DNA of 64,000 bases from Burkholderiaceae bacterium (GTDB taxonomy: Bacteria > Pseudomonadota > Gammaproteobacteria > Burkholderiales > Burkholderiaceae), in contig CANJBQ010000006.1 in assembly GCA_947472645.1 (NCBI GenBank), positions 48,116-112,115 on the forward strand. The letters run 5' to 3'. The position numbers and the translations under genes were made by a program. Below, piece by piece: positions 52,125 to 61,009 of the stretch. Positions within the stretch are counted from its first letter, which is position 1, and each line of letters begins with the position of its first letter. Under the pieces are notes generated by a model. It had not been told where the DNA came from, searched no databases, and saw only the letters and a list, made by a program, of their open reading frames with translations.

Positions 52125-53672
52125 TTATTTCACTTCTTGTTGATGATTAGACATATTTGTGAGAGGCATACCTTTTGCATCCAATGGCTGATAAGCAGGT
52201 CCAGAACGATTCCACCACCCTCCACCGAGGGCGGCATACAAAGCTGCGGTATTGGTAAAGCGATCAGCCTGCGCTTGTATCAAATTTATTTTTGCTTGCT
52301 GATATTGTGTTTGTGAATTTAATACTGTTAGATAATTCGTTGTCCCCAATTTATATTGCTGGGTCACAATATTTAAATTTACGCCTGCATTTTTCTCTGC
52401 TGACGCTGCAGATACAAGGGTATTTGCAGAAGTATCTAAAGCCTTCAGTGCATTTGCAACCTCTTGAAATGCATTAACTACTGTAGCTTCATAATTGGCT
52501 GCAGCTTGTTCATAAGCAGCTTTAGCGGCATTTTTTTGAGCAATTAATGTCCCCCCTTGAAACAATGGCTGAGTCAGGCTAGCCCCTAAACTCCACAACA
52601 GGGAACTTGGGCCAAACAATGTCGCTGTCGTCAAAGCTTGGGTACCATAGGCTGCAGATAAATTTAATTGTGGGAGCAAATTCGCTGTGGCAATTCCAAC
52701 TTGAGCATTGTAAGCTTTGAGTGCGGCTTCTGCAGCTCGAATATCAGGCCGTTGCCTTACTAAATTCGATGGTATTACCTGAGGAACTTCACTTGGCAAA
52801 GTTAAGCCAGCTAAACGAAACTCCGGAATTTGACTTGTACCAGGATATCCCCCTGTATAAGCCACCAACATATTCCTCGTGATCGATAAATTTTTATCAT
52901 ATGTGTATAACTGAGATTGTGAATTAGCGACTAAAGTATTTTGTGAACTAGTATCAATTCTTGAAACAGTACCAATCGCAAATTGTTGTTCAATCAGTTT
53001 CGCAAGATTTTGTTGTGACTCCAGGATAGTTCTAGTAGCTTCTAATTGCTCTTTTTGTGCGGCATCTCTAATCGCCGCATTGACCACATTGCTAGTCAAG
53101 CTTAAGTAGGTTGCCTCTAACTGAAACTGTTGATACTCAGCCTGCGCTTTAGCATTTTCAACGGTTCTTCGCGAAGCTCCAAATACATCAATCTTGTAGT
53201 TGACGTTCACAGTTGCGTTATATAAATTATATTGATTTGGATCACCTGTAATTTGTCCAAAATAAGCTGCGGGTACCTGTTGTCGTGTGCTGCCAGTACT
53301 TAGTCCAACACTAGGGTAATAAACGCCTGTTTGGGCTTTAGCGCTAAACTGTGCTGCGCGCAAGGCTGCGTCTGCGGACTTTAGATTAGGATTTTTTTTA
53401 AGCGCCAATTGAACAATGTAATCCAGATCACTTGACTTAAATAAAGCCCACCAATCAGCAGGAACTTCTTTACCATCAACATAAGATTGAGGTGAACCAC
53501 CAATCACATTAGGTATTGAAGTTAATTTTTGTGGTAAATCACTTGAGGTTAGTTTTTCAATCTTAGGTGCAGAAGGTGCAACAAAATTAGGCCCTGCAGC
53601 GCAAGCAACCAAAAATAAAATCGATAAAAGGGCGGCAAATCCCTTCAATTGATAAAGTCTTAAATGCATCAT
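52125..53672 (-). CDS. Outer-membrane factor lipoprotein (NodT/OprM family)
   Basis: This 515-residue protein has a lipoprotein signal (LLSILFLVACAAGPNFV, lipobox LVAC) and the duplicated outer-membrane efflux helices typical of NodT-family TolC-like channels (RQRPDIRAAEAAL, QYKLGTTNYLTVLNSQ). It is the first gene of the RND operon. It lies 81 bases downstream of the Mce system's lipoprotein gene; that gap shows no terminator, so readthrough from the Mce operon is possible. Confidence 0.94.
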   Translation of the reverse strand: MMHLRLYQLKGFAALLSILFLVACAAGPNFVAPSAPKIEKLTSSDLPQKLTSIPNVIGGSPQSYVDGKEVPADWWALFKSSDLDYIVQLALKKNPNLKSADAALRAAQFSAKAQTGVYYPSVGLSTGSTRQQVPAAYFGQITGDPNQYNLYNATVNVNYKIDVFGASRRTVENAKAQAEYQQFQLEATYLSLTSNVVNAAIRDAAQKEQLEATRTILESQQNLAKLIEQQFAIGTVSRIDTSSQNTLVANSQSQLYTYDKNLSITRNMLVAYTGGYPGTSQIPEFRLAGLTLPSEVPQVIPSNLVRQRPDIRAAEAALKAYNAQVGIATANLLPQLNLSAAYGTQALTTATLFGPSSLLWSLGASLTQPLFQGGTLIAQKNAAKAAYEQAAANYEATVVNAFQEVANALKALDTSANTLVSAASAEKNAGVNLNIVTQQYKLGTTNYLTVLNSQTQYQQAKINLIQAQADRFTNTAALYAALGGGWWNRSGPAYQPLDAKGMPLTNMSNHQQEVK

Positions 53673-53753
53673 TCGTTTTTACTCAATCTAGTTACAAGTC
53701 TTTTGTATGTTAGCACTCAATCATGAAAGCCGCTTCAATCCGATCGGAAACCT

Positions 53754-54377
53754 CTAGGGTTTTGGGAAATTATTGACTTCTTTCGATAAATCGTTTTCAA
53801 GTTGCGTGAATGTCTTACCCATGACTATTTGCTGAGCTTTTACAATCGACTTTGCTGTGTTATCTCCAATGTTCTCGCGCATAGTATATTTTTTTCTAAA
53901 AATAACATTATTCTTTTTTACACCATCCGTAATGCTTAAATAATACTCAATGGTAAACACTACAGCTGGAGTTTGATCTTTGCGAAAATCCGTATACATT
54001 TCATCAACCGAACCTTGCAATAAATATAAAGGCAGCAACGTATTGCCATTATTAACCGTAAACTCAAATATTCCTGCTGCATTTAACCACTGTCGCGTCG
54101 CAGTAGCCAACATTTCACTAGGCATGGTTATATATTCATTATAAAAATCTTTTTCATATTTTTGCTCGTCTAATCGATAGACTAATGATTTCGTATCAAA
54201 TGGTGAAGTAACGCTAATTGTCCCTTGCGTTAACCAATACTTTAATTGGTTTGTTCTTGGTGGGCCAGTGCGCTCTGGAACCACCCGCCAATGATCAATC
54301 TCTATCGGCGGCTGTTTAATCGCACAAGCTGAAAATAATAGCCCTAAAAAAATGAGTATTAAACGTTTAAATTTCAT
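53754..54377 (-). CDS. ABC-type transport auxiliary lipoprotein (PqiC-like)
   Basis: This 207-residue protein has a lipoprotein signal (LILIFLGLLFSACAIKQ, lipobox FSAC) and one domain like the PqiC/LptE-like auxiliary lipoproteins of Mce systems (VVPERTGPPRTNQLKYW, LVYRLDEQKYEKDFYNEYI). It is anchored in the outer membrane and would receive lipid from the MCE tunnel. Its ATG overlaps the MlaD-like gene's stop by four bases (ATGA). Confidence 0.88.
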   Translation of the reverse strand: MKFKRLILIFLGLLFSACAIKQPPIEIDHWRVVPERTGPPRTNQLKYWLTQGTISVTSPFDTKSLVYRLDEQKYEKDFYNEYITMPSEMLATATRQWLNAAGIFEFTVNNGNTLLPLYLLQGSVDEMYTDFRKDQTPAVVFTIEYYLSITDGVKKNNVIFRKKYTMRENIGDNTAKSIVKAQQIVMGKTFTQLENDLSKEVNNFPKP

Positions 54378-55285
54378 GGCGCACTCACCTCAGGTAATTG
54401 AATTTTAGCTGGAGGTGAGCCCAAAACGAGGACCGATGGATTTCGGCTTAAACTTCTTGAAAGATCGTTCATTTGCTCTGATGTTTGTTTAATTTGCTCA
54501 ATGGATAATTGCGTATCACCCTCTATGCTGTTTAACTTCTGTCGCAAAGCTACAGCACTACTAGACGCCTGCTGTGTAATGATGTCTAAATCTTTATTCG
54601 ATGCCACCTTATTCAATTGAAGAATGAGTTGATCTAAATCACGTATGGATTGATTGATTCCTCGAACATCCTTACCGTTCCCAACTATGACTGTATTTAA
54701 ACTGGTTAAAAGTTTAATGATATTTTCTTGTACCCTTGCAATATCAAGATCCTCCGTCGCGCTAAGCGCTTTGTTAATGCCCGCAAAGACGATATCGACT
54801 TGGCTGGGTAATGATGGGACTACAGGGTATTTTGGCTTCCAATCATACTCAAGTTCTGTATAGTTGTTAGCCTCGGATGACGAGTCAAAATCAATATAGT
54901 TAACCCCAGTAATTCCTGCAGATTTGACACGTGCTCGTAAGTTTTTTCGAACCATCTCGTCAATGTCGCTCGTTAACTCGTCTTTATTTAAAGGAACCTC
55001 AATCCGAATCACGACATATTGCTTTCGTTGAGCAATGGGTTTGTTATATTCGTAAAGATTCCCAGATAAATCAATCTCGATAACACTACCAATTTTGACG
55101 CCACGATAACGTGCAGGAGCGCCAACCTCAAGCCCAGTGACGGAACCTGTTACATACGTTTCGATAATGGCCGTTTTTTTATTAAACTTGCCAGCGCCGA
55201 ATACCAAAGTTAATGCAATTAATATTCCTATGCCCGCTAAAACAAATAAACCAAGCAGGAAATAATTATCGTTTTGTTTCTTCAT
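54374..55285 (-). CDS. MCE-domain (MlaD/PqiB-like) lipid transport protein
   Basis: This 303-residue protein has an N-terminal membrane helix (YFLLGLFVLAGIGILIALTLVF, residues 8-29), one MCE domain (VTGSVTGLEVGAPARYRGVKIG, about 45-66, described by its ends), and a long helical C-terminus with SSAVALRQKLNSIEG. It is longer than MlaD (183) because of this helical tail, which may form a tunnel toward the outer membrane. It lies in the order permease, ATPase, MCE protein, lipoprotein, as in Mce/Mla systems. Confidence 0.92.
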   Translation of the reverse strand: MKKQNDNYFLLGLFVLAGIGILIALTLVFGAGKFNKKTAIIETYVTGSVTGLEVGAPARYRGVKIGSVIEIDLSGNLYEYNKPIAQRKQYVVIRIEVPLNKDELTSDIDEMVRKNLRARVKSAGITGVNYIDFDSSSEANNYTELEYDWKPKYPVVPSLPSQVDIVFAGINKALSATEDLDIARVQENIIKLLTSLNTVIVGNGKDVRGINQSIRDLDQLILQLNKVASNKDLDIITQQASSSAVALRQKLNSIEGDTQLSIEQIKQTSEQMNDLSRSLSRNPSVLVLGSPPAKIQLPEVSAP

Positions 55286-55287
55286 AT

Positions 55288-56034
55288 TTAAGGTGTACTC
55301 ACGCGGTTAAAAAAATCAAATACCTTTTTATTATCTGTTTGTGTCTTTAATACTTTCGGATCGCCCTGCGCAATAATTCCTTGAGCATCTTTATCTAACA
55401 TAATGACCCTATCTGCAATAGTTTCAATACTAGCAAGTTCATGAGTCACAATCACAAAAGTAATATCTAAGTTCCTTGATAAATCAATAATGAGTTGGTC
55501 TAACCCTGCAGAAGTTACCGGATCAAGTCCAGCTGAGGGCTCATCTAAAAATAAAATCTTCGGATTAAGTGCCATCGCTCTTGCTATCGCTGCTCTTTTT
55601 TGCATACCGCCACTAATTTCACTTGGCATCAAATTTTCATATGGTAATAAACCCACCAAATCTAAGGTACAGCGTGCGATTAAATTCATCTGATCATTGG
55701 ATAGGTCAGTATATTCTTCCATCAACAGCTTGACGTTGTCTAAAAGACTCATGGACCCAAATAATGCTCCTTGTTGATACATTACACCAAAACTAAGCAT
55801 CAAATCCTGACGATCCTGACCTTGTGCAAGGGTCAAATCATGACCATTGATCAATATTGAGCCACTTACCGGCGAATATAAACCAAAGAGATTTTTTAAC
55901 AAACTCGACTTACCACATCCCGAGCCACCTAAAATCACAAAAATTTCTCCGGCATTCACCTCAAAATTCAGGTCTTTCGATAAGATGCGATCTCCATATC
56001 CTACCGTTAAATTCTTGACAGTGATTGGTTTCAT
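55288..56034 (-). CDS. ABC transporter ATPase of Mce/Mla lipid transport system (MlaF-like)
   Basis: This 248-residue ATPase has all nucleotide-binding motifs: Walker A GGSGCGKSSLLK (about residues 36-47), the Q-loop YQQGALFGSM, signature SGGMQKRAAIARAM and Walker B ILFLDEPSAGLDP, followed by the switch His in VTHELAS. It powers the STAS-permease encoded immediately upstream; the genes share one base (56034). The family transports lipids or other hydrophobic molecules between membranes. Confidence 0.94.
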   Translation of the reverse strand: MKPITVKNLTVGYGDRILSKDLNFEVNAGEIFVILGGSGCGKSSLLKNLFGLYSPVSGSILINGHDLTLAQGQDRQDLMLSFGVMYQQGALFGSMSLLDNVKLLMEEYTDLSNDQMNLIARCTLDLVGLLPYENLMPSEISGGMQKRAAIARAMALNPKILFLDEPSAGLDPVTSAGLDQLIIDLSRNLDITFVIVTHELASIETIADRVIMLDKDAQGIIAQGDPKVLKTQTDNKKVFDFFNRVSTP

Positions 56035-57200
56035 TAAAAACCTGTCTTGTAAGAAATATAAGCAAAAAGGCCATCAACTAATACGATGACAACAATACTA
56101 CTCACTACTGCTCTTGTAGTAGAGATTCCGACGGCTGCAGCACCGGTCCCAGTTTGCATGCCTCTCATACATCCAATACCTGCAACAACCACTCCAAAAA
56201 TCACCGACTTAATGACGCCAGAATAAATATCATCTAAGTCCACCATACTAATTAGACCCTTATATGATGTGATAAAAGGAATCTGATATAAAGTCATCGT
56301 CAACATGACAGCGAGGACGCTAATCAGATTTGCAAACATGGTCAAAATTGGTACGACAATTATTCCTGCAATCACACGGGGCATGACCAAAAATCGAATA
56401 GGGTTAATCCCCGCCGTTGTCAAAGCATCAACTTCGTTATTCACAGTCATTGTTCCAATCTCGGCAGCAAAAGCTGCAGCAGATCTTCCAGCAAATAAAA
56501 TGGCTGTAATTAAAGGCCCTAACTCTCTAAAAATTCCCTTGGATACTAGCGGCGCAACGTATGTTGATGCACCATATTGTTGTAGCCCAACTGCCGATTG
56601 AAAAGCAAGAATCACGCCAATTAAAAATGCGACTAGAGCAACAATTGGCAATGCTAAAACTCCGGCTTGTGAACCAGCAAACACCATATCTCGCCAACGT
56701 AAATCTAACGGTTTGCAGGCGACCCAAAAAAAACCAGCAGTGACCTTACCAATAAAATCAATTAACGATTTGATGTCCTGGAAAAAAGTGGCCGTGCTTT
56801 TTCCTAATCGGATAATCATTCGATCACTCAATTTTTCATCTTGCGCAGGGTACAGAGGATCAATAGGACTAAATCGGCTTAACAGCATTCGATATTTTTC
56901 ATCTAAACCATTGATCTGAAAATGCCCTTTTGCTAATTCTTGTTGGCGATGCAAATCGATGAGATAAGCAACTCCAGCACTATCAACATATTCAACATCT
57001 TTGGCATTGACAATGAGCTCTGGATGAAGAGAAGTACTTTTTTTTAACCACGCTTTTTGACGTGGCGTAATGTCATTCCAAATAGCTGCAACTGACGGGG
57101 TATCTAGGTGACCACGCAGAGTGAGCGTAGTTTTTTGAGGCGATAAAACCTCCCAAATAGCTTGCGTATTTTTAGTCACTTTATTTCGAGTATTCAACAA
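56034..57200 (-). CDS. MlaE-family permease with N-terminal STAS domain
   Basis: This 388-residue protein has an N-terminal STAS domain (residues about 20-115, LRGHLDTPSVAAIW and VEYVDSAGVAYLID) fused to an MlaE permease of five to six helices with the signature ELGPLITAILFAGRSAAAFAAEIGTM (described by its ends). In the Mla system the STAS protein MlaB is separate; a fused form is known in other branches. It leads the four-gene operon. Its upstream region (57201-57373) holds the terminator of the next gene and probably the promoter. Confidence 0.93.
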   Translation of the reverse strand: MLNTRNKVTKNTQAIWEVLSPQKTTLTLRGHLDTPSVAAIWNDITPRQKAWLKKSTSLHPELIVNAKDVEYVDSAGVAYLIDLHRQQELAKGHFQINGLDEKYRMLLSRFSPIDPLYPAQDEKLSDRMIIRLGKSTATFFQDIKSLIDFIGKVTAGFFWVACKPLDLRWRDMVFAGSQAGVLALPIVALVAFLIGVILAFQSAVGLQQYGASTYVAPLVSKGIFRELGPLITAILFAGRSAAAFAAEIGTMTVNNEVDALTTAGINPIRFLVMPRVIAGIIVVPILTMFANLISVLAVMLTMTLYQIPFITSYKGLISMVDLDDIYSGVIKSVIFGVVVAGIGCMRGMQTGTGAAAVGISTTRAVVSSIVVIVLVDGLFAYISYKTGF

Positions 57201-57329
57201 GGATGTCTCGAGAATAAAAAGATACCTAATGAAAAACTATGCATGGAATTCATTCTTTTTTCTATAAGGTATTGGGCAGGTTTAAGACTCTTAATGACTC
57301 GATTGTATGTCATTCTTTTGACTTCATAA

Positions 57330-57361
57330 AAAAAGAGGTCGCATTTCTGCGACCTCTTTTT
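57330..57361 (-). terminator. Intrinsic terminator downstream of the CocE-like gene
   Basis: A 13-base perfect stem (57330-57342 and 57349-57361; core GAGGTCGC/GCGACCTC) has a 6-base loop. On the minus strand it is followed by a run of T (A-run 57328-57334 on the plus strand). It lies 13 bases past the stop of the CocE-like gene at 57374 and is the clearest terminator in the window. The flanking A/T runs mean it might work in both directions. Confidence 0.9.
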
Positions 57362-57373
57362 AAAACAACGAAA

Positions 57374-59119
57374 TTACTTCTTAGGTATGACTGGGCAAAG
57401 AATATAAGACTGATGCTTTGGTCCAGTATGTAAGGTGACTTGACCATCAAAAATCTCTGGCGGACGATCGCCAGGATGATTATGCGTAAATGGTCCAACA
57501 CCTGTAAATGGATATTTCATATTAGAAAGTCTTGCGCCTGTGGCGCCAGGATATACATAATCTTTACCACGTACAGTGAGACCAATACGGTAGCCAGCAG
57601 GAACCACAATGCTGGTTGGTAATACTTCGATATCTAACTCATAAATCTCACCCGGTTTGAGCAACTCTTTTTTCGTGTGGGGATGATACGGGCGATATGG
57701 CAATGACAACTCAGGATCCAACTCCCGATGCGAAGCTCTCAACCAACCTTGAGCAATCGGGGTGTTAGGATCTAAGGCCCCCTGGAACGTGATTTCTTTC
57801 ATATTCGGATCAAAGACGCGCATGATGATGAACATATCAGCATCTTGTGTACTAGATGAAACAAATAATTTTGCAGCCATTTGTCCGGTAATTTCAGTGT
57901 CTTGCTCAAGCGGCATTGTTAAAAAGGTAACGCCCTCTGATAAACCTTGATAAGTAACCTTGCTGTCTTTGTTAGCCTCTGCAGTTCCCATCATAGTGCT
58001 TGAAGCATCAATATACATCTTGGTCCATTGTGTTGAAGCAAGTGGCCATGAAGTTTCTGCACGCTCAACAAATTTTTCCCCAGGATGACGAACATTTAAA
58101 GAAACTTTCGGCTGTTGATCCCAGCCATTTTTTTCTCCCTTGAGGAAGTAATTAAAAAACTTGAGTTGCATCAAACGACCATAATCGGTATAAAAATGCG
58201 TCCAATGCTCAATACCATGCATTTCTAACCATTTATGCTCTGAAGCTGAACGTACAAATCCTTCAACGTTACCGCGGGTATGTAACCCCTGACCACCCCA
58301 GTTACCTGCTGATAAAAATGGTACTTTAATCTTGCTATAGTCAGGTGTGCGTGATTTCCAAAACTCATCATCAAATTCGTGCTTATAGGTGAGTCCACCG
58401 AAATCAAAACGATTAGCGCCTAACTCTTCTGTACTTAAAGTATCCGGTCCAGAAACCCAGTCTCCAGTAATCTTACTGCGATGTCCATTTTTACCTAAAC
58501 CATATTGAACTGTTTTAACCTGCATCTCGTACCAGTTTTCAATAAAGTTACATAAAATTCCACCATGGTGACTGAGGTCGCGATAAAAGTCATTGGCGCC
58601 TTCCCAAATACACATCGCGGTCAAATGCTTGGGCTGCAGTGCAGCAACTTGCCATTGATTCATTCCGTAATAGGAAATACCGTTGATACCAACCTTGCCG
58701 TTCGACCAAGCTTGAGTACCCGCCCAATCAATACAAATAGCAAAATCTTGTGCTTCTCTGGCGCTCCAAAGCTCCACATATCCTGGCGAACGTCCGCATC
58801 CTCTTGAGTCAACTCGAATCACTACATAATCTTCAGGTACCCATTTTTCAGGATCAACAACTTCCCATGACTGAAATTGATTGGTCGTATTTGCGCCAAC
58901 CTCTGGATACGTTTCAATCATCCGATCCCAGCAAGTCTTATAGATTTGCTCAAAATGTAAGTACTTGGCATATGGGCCGTATGTAATGATGGCAGGATAT
59001 TTACCTTCTTTAATAGGACGAAATACATCAGCACGAACAACAAGACCATCATCTAGTGTGATCGGAACATCCCAGTCAATTTGCATACCTGCACGAACTT
59101 CAGATTGAAAACTACCCAT
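57374..59119 (-). CDS. CocE/NonD-family hydrolase (X-Pro dipeptidyl-peptidase-like)
   Basis: This 581-residue protein has an alpha/beta-hydrolase domain with the nucleophile motif VGINGISYYGMNQW and the oxyanion region ITYGPYAKY, followed by a C-terminal jelly-roll (YRIGLTVRGKDYVYPG). That is the layout of cocaine esterase, glutaryl acylases and PepX. It has no signal peptide. AGGAGA before the ATG supports the start. It is the last gene of a minus-strand run and ends at a strong terminator. It would cleave a bulky ester or amide. Confidence 0.9.
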   Translation of the reverse strand: MGSFQSEVRAGMQIDWDVPITLDDGLVVRADVFRPIKEGKYPAIITYGPYAKYLHFEQIYKTCWDRMIETYPEVGANTTNQFQSWEVVDPEKWVPEDYVVIRVDSRGCGRSPGYVELWSAREAQDFAICIDWAGTQAWSNGKVGINGISYYGMNQWQVAALQPKHLTAMCIWEGANDFYRDLSHHGGILCNFIENWYEMQVKTVQYGLGKNGHRSKITGDWVSGPDTLSTEELGANRFDFGGLTYKHEFDDEFWKSRTPDYSKIKVPFLSAGNWGGQGLHTRGNVEGFVRSASEHKWLEMHGIEHWTHFYTDYGRLMQLKFFNYFLKGEKNGWDQQPKVSLNVRHPGEKFVERAETSWPLASTQWTKMYIDASSTMMGTAEANKDSKVTYQGLSEGVTFLTMPLEQDTEITGQMAAKLFVSSSTQDADMFIIMRVFDPNMKEITFQGALDPNTPIAQGWLRASHRELDPELSLPYRPYHPHTKKELLKPGEIYELDIEVLPTSIVVPAGYRIGLTVRGKDYVYPGATGARLSNMKYPFTGVGPFTHNHPGDRPPEIFDGQVTLHTGPKHQSYILCPVIPKK

Positions 59120-59159
59120 ATCAAATATCTCCTGTCTATATAAATCGAATTAAGTCTTA

Positions 59160-60323
59160 TTATAAATTGCGAATATTCAGAACCCTTTGTGCATTTGCAC
59201 TCAAAAGTGCAATCCGTTCTTTATTCGTCAGTTGTGTCTCCATAATATGTCCAACGGGGTCTAAACTCCACGGGATTGGTTGATCTGTGCCAATCATTAA
59301 CTGACTCGTACCAACCTGATTTGCTAAGTGTCTCAATGCCTCAGGCGTAAAAACCAAGGTATCAAAATATAACTGGCGAAGATATTCGGTTGGTTTTTTC
59401 TTAAGAACAACGGAGGTATTACAGTTGCTCGGCGAAATAAAACAACTGTAGTCCATGCGCGGTGCATATGAACCCAGGAATCCACCACCATGCGCGGCGA
59501 TAAATTTAATTTGCGGGAACCTCTCTAAAGTACCTTCATAAATAAGATGTTGCAACGCAATCGTCGTATCTAATGGATTGCCGATGACATTCGACATCCA
59601 GCCATTTCCTTTGAATCGTTTAGCAAGCTCTGGTGTACTTTGGGGGTGGATAAAGAATGCCGCGCCCAACTCCTGACCCTTTGCCCAAATCGGATCAAAC
59701 ATGGGGTCAGAAAATTCGATGCCTGCCACATTAGCCTGAATCGCAGCGCCCTTCATTCCAGGGGTCTTCATGATAGCTTCTAACTGTTTTACAGCTAAAT
59801 CTGGAAACTGCATCGCTAAACAACCAAATGCATTAAATCGAGTGGGGTACGCCGCACAAAGCTTTGCCAAATTATCATTATTAATTCGACAAATCTCAGT
59901 TGCTAACTCTCGATCTTTTCTATACCAATACGTGTTAATCGATAAAACCTGCATATCAATGCCCATCGCATCCATTGATGCTAGACGGTCTTTAATGACG
60001 TCGTCATTGGTAAAAGAAATGTAGTGTTGTGGACCACCTTTTACCGCTCCATTCACATACGTTCCAGTTCCTGCGAGGGCAACTGCCTCTTGAAAGAAAC
60101 AGTGAGCATGAACATCAATTGTTTTCACTTTCTTGCCGTCAATGATAGTGGGCGCTCGCTTAGTTCCTGCTAATGGGTGTCTAAAATTGAGGGTTGGATC
60201 ATTACCATAATCGCTTCCTCCTAGATCGCGTGTTTGGGCAACCGCGGTTCCCAACATCTCACAGGAACAAAAAGTAAGACCAGAAAATACCGTATTCTTC
60301 AAAAACCGACGTCTTGAACTCAT
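59160..60323 (-). CDS. Tat-signal amidohydrolase-2 (ACMSD-like) protein
   Basis: This 387-residue protein has a twin-arginine signal: SRRRFLK (residues 3-9) followed by a hydrophobic stretch to AVAQ, a near-perfect consensus match. AAGGAGAC before the ATG supports the start. The metal-hydrolase barrel has H72 and H74 in VHAHCFF, FIHPQST, FIAAHGGGFL and MIGTDQPIPW. Such enzymes (ACMSD, resorcylate decarboxylases) are normally cytoplasmic; this copy is predicted to be folded and exported. The 120 bases before it (60324-60443) contain no gene but probably a promoter. Confidence 0.9.
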   Translation of the reverse strand: MSSRRRFLKNTVFSGLTFCSCEMLGTAVAQTRDLGGSDYGNDPTLNFRHPLAGTKRAPTIIDGKKVKTIDVHAHCFFQEAVALAGTGTYVNGAVKGGPQHYISFTNDDVIKDRLASMDAMGIDMQVLSINTYWYRKDRELATEICRINNDNLAKLCAAYPTRFNAFGCLAMQFPDLAVKQLEAIMKTPGMKGAAIQANVAGIEFSDPMFDPIWAKGQELGAAFFIHPQSTPELAKRFKGNGWMSNVIGNPLDTTIALQHLIYEGTLERFPQIKFIAAHGGGFLGSYAPRMDYSCFISPSNCNTSVVLKKKPTEYLRQLYFDTLVFTPEALRHLANQVGTSQLMIGTDQPIPWSLDPVGHIMETQLTNKERIALLSANAQRVLNIRNL

Positions 60324-60443
60324 TATGTCTCCTTATTTGTGGGAAGATTCCCTTTTTATTCATCGTAATGGATATCTACTTCATACTACTATGAGGGTTT
60401 TCTCTGAGAATCTACTCCCCTCAATGTGTGGCTTGAATTCTAG

Positions 60444-60998
60444 CTAAGGGAGAACAAGTCCACCTTCAGGAATAGGCATCCGCACTGCATTTAAAACTAA
60501 TGATACAAAACAAAAGTATCCAGCAGTTGCCAAAAGATCAATAATTACTTTTTCACCAAATCGATCCAAAGCTGCTTGATAGCTAGCATCAGAAATATCT
60601 TTTTCAGTCAGTAATTCGGAGATGAAGTTGTATATCAAGGTTTGATCTGGCGTCATCGTCGTTGGTTTTTTACTATGACCAATCGCATCTAGCGTCTCCT
60701 GACTGAGTCCCAACTCTAAAGCAATCTTGCCATGAGCGTGCCACTCATATTTCGCCGACCAAAAGCGCGCGATCATCAAAATCGCCATCTCTCTGAGCTG
60801 CGCAGGCAAGCTATTGTCAAATCGAATAATATCTCCGACTTGCATAATTCGGTCGGCCAGCGCGGGGTTACGCAATAAGGCGGCAAAAGGGCCACGAACA
60901 GCGCCCCTAGGACTAGCGAGCAACTTTTCGACAACAGCTTTCTGTGGCTCAGTGAGTTGATCTGCTGGAATACTCTTAAAACGGGGGGACTCTGCCAT
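60444..60998 (-). CDS. Carboxymuconolactone-decarboxylase-family protein 2
   Basis: This 184-residue protein has the CMD core LREMAILMIARFWSAKYEWHAHGKIAL and no CxxC, so it is not an AhpD peroxidase. AGGAAAGG before the ATG supports the start. It shares the core arrangement with the family member at 43370-43888 but differs in flanking sequence. It follows an enolase-superfamily gene by 11 bases. A decarboxylase of an aromatic-derived lactone or a related reaction is possible. Confidence 0.87.
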   Translation of the reverse strand: MAESPRFKSIPADQLTEPQKAVVEKLLASPRGAVRGPFAALLRNPALADRIMQVGDIIRFDNSLPAQLREMAILMIARFWSAKYEWHAHGKIALELGLSQETLDAIGHSKKPTTMTPDQTLIYNFISELLTEKDISDASYQAALDRFGEKVIIDLLATAGYFCFVSLVLNAVRMPIPEGGLVLP

Positions 60999-61009
60999 AA
61001 AAACCTTTC

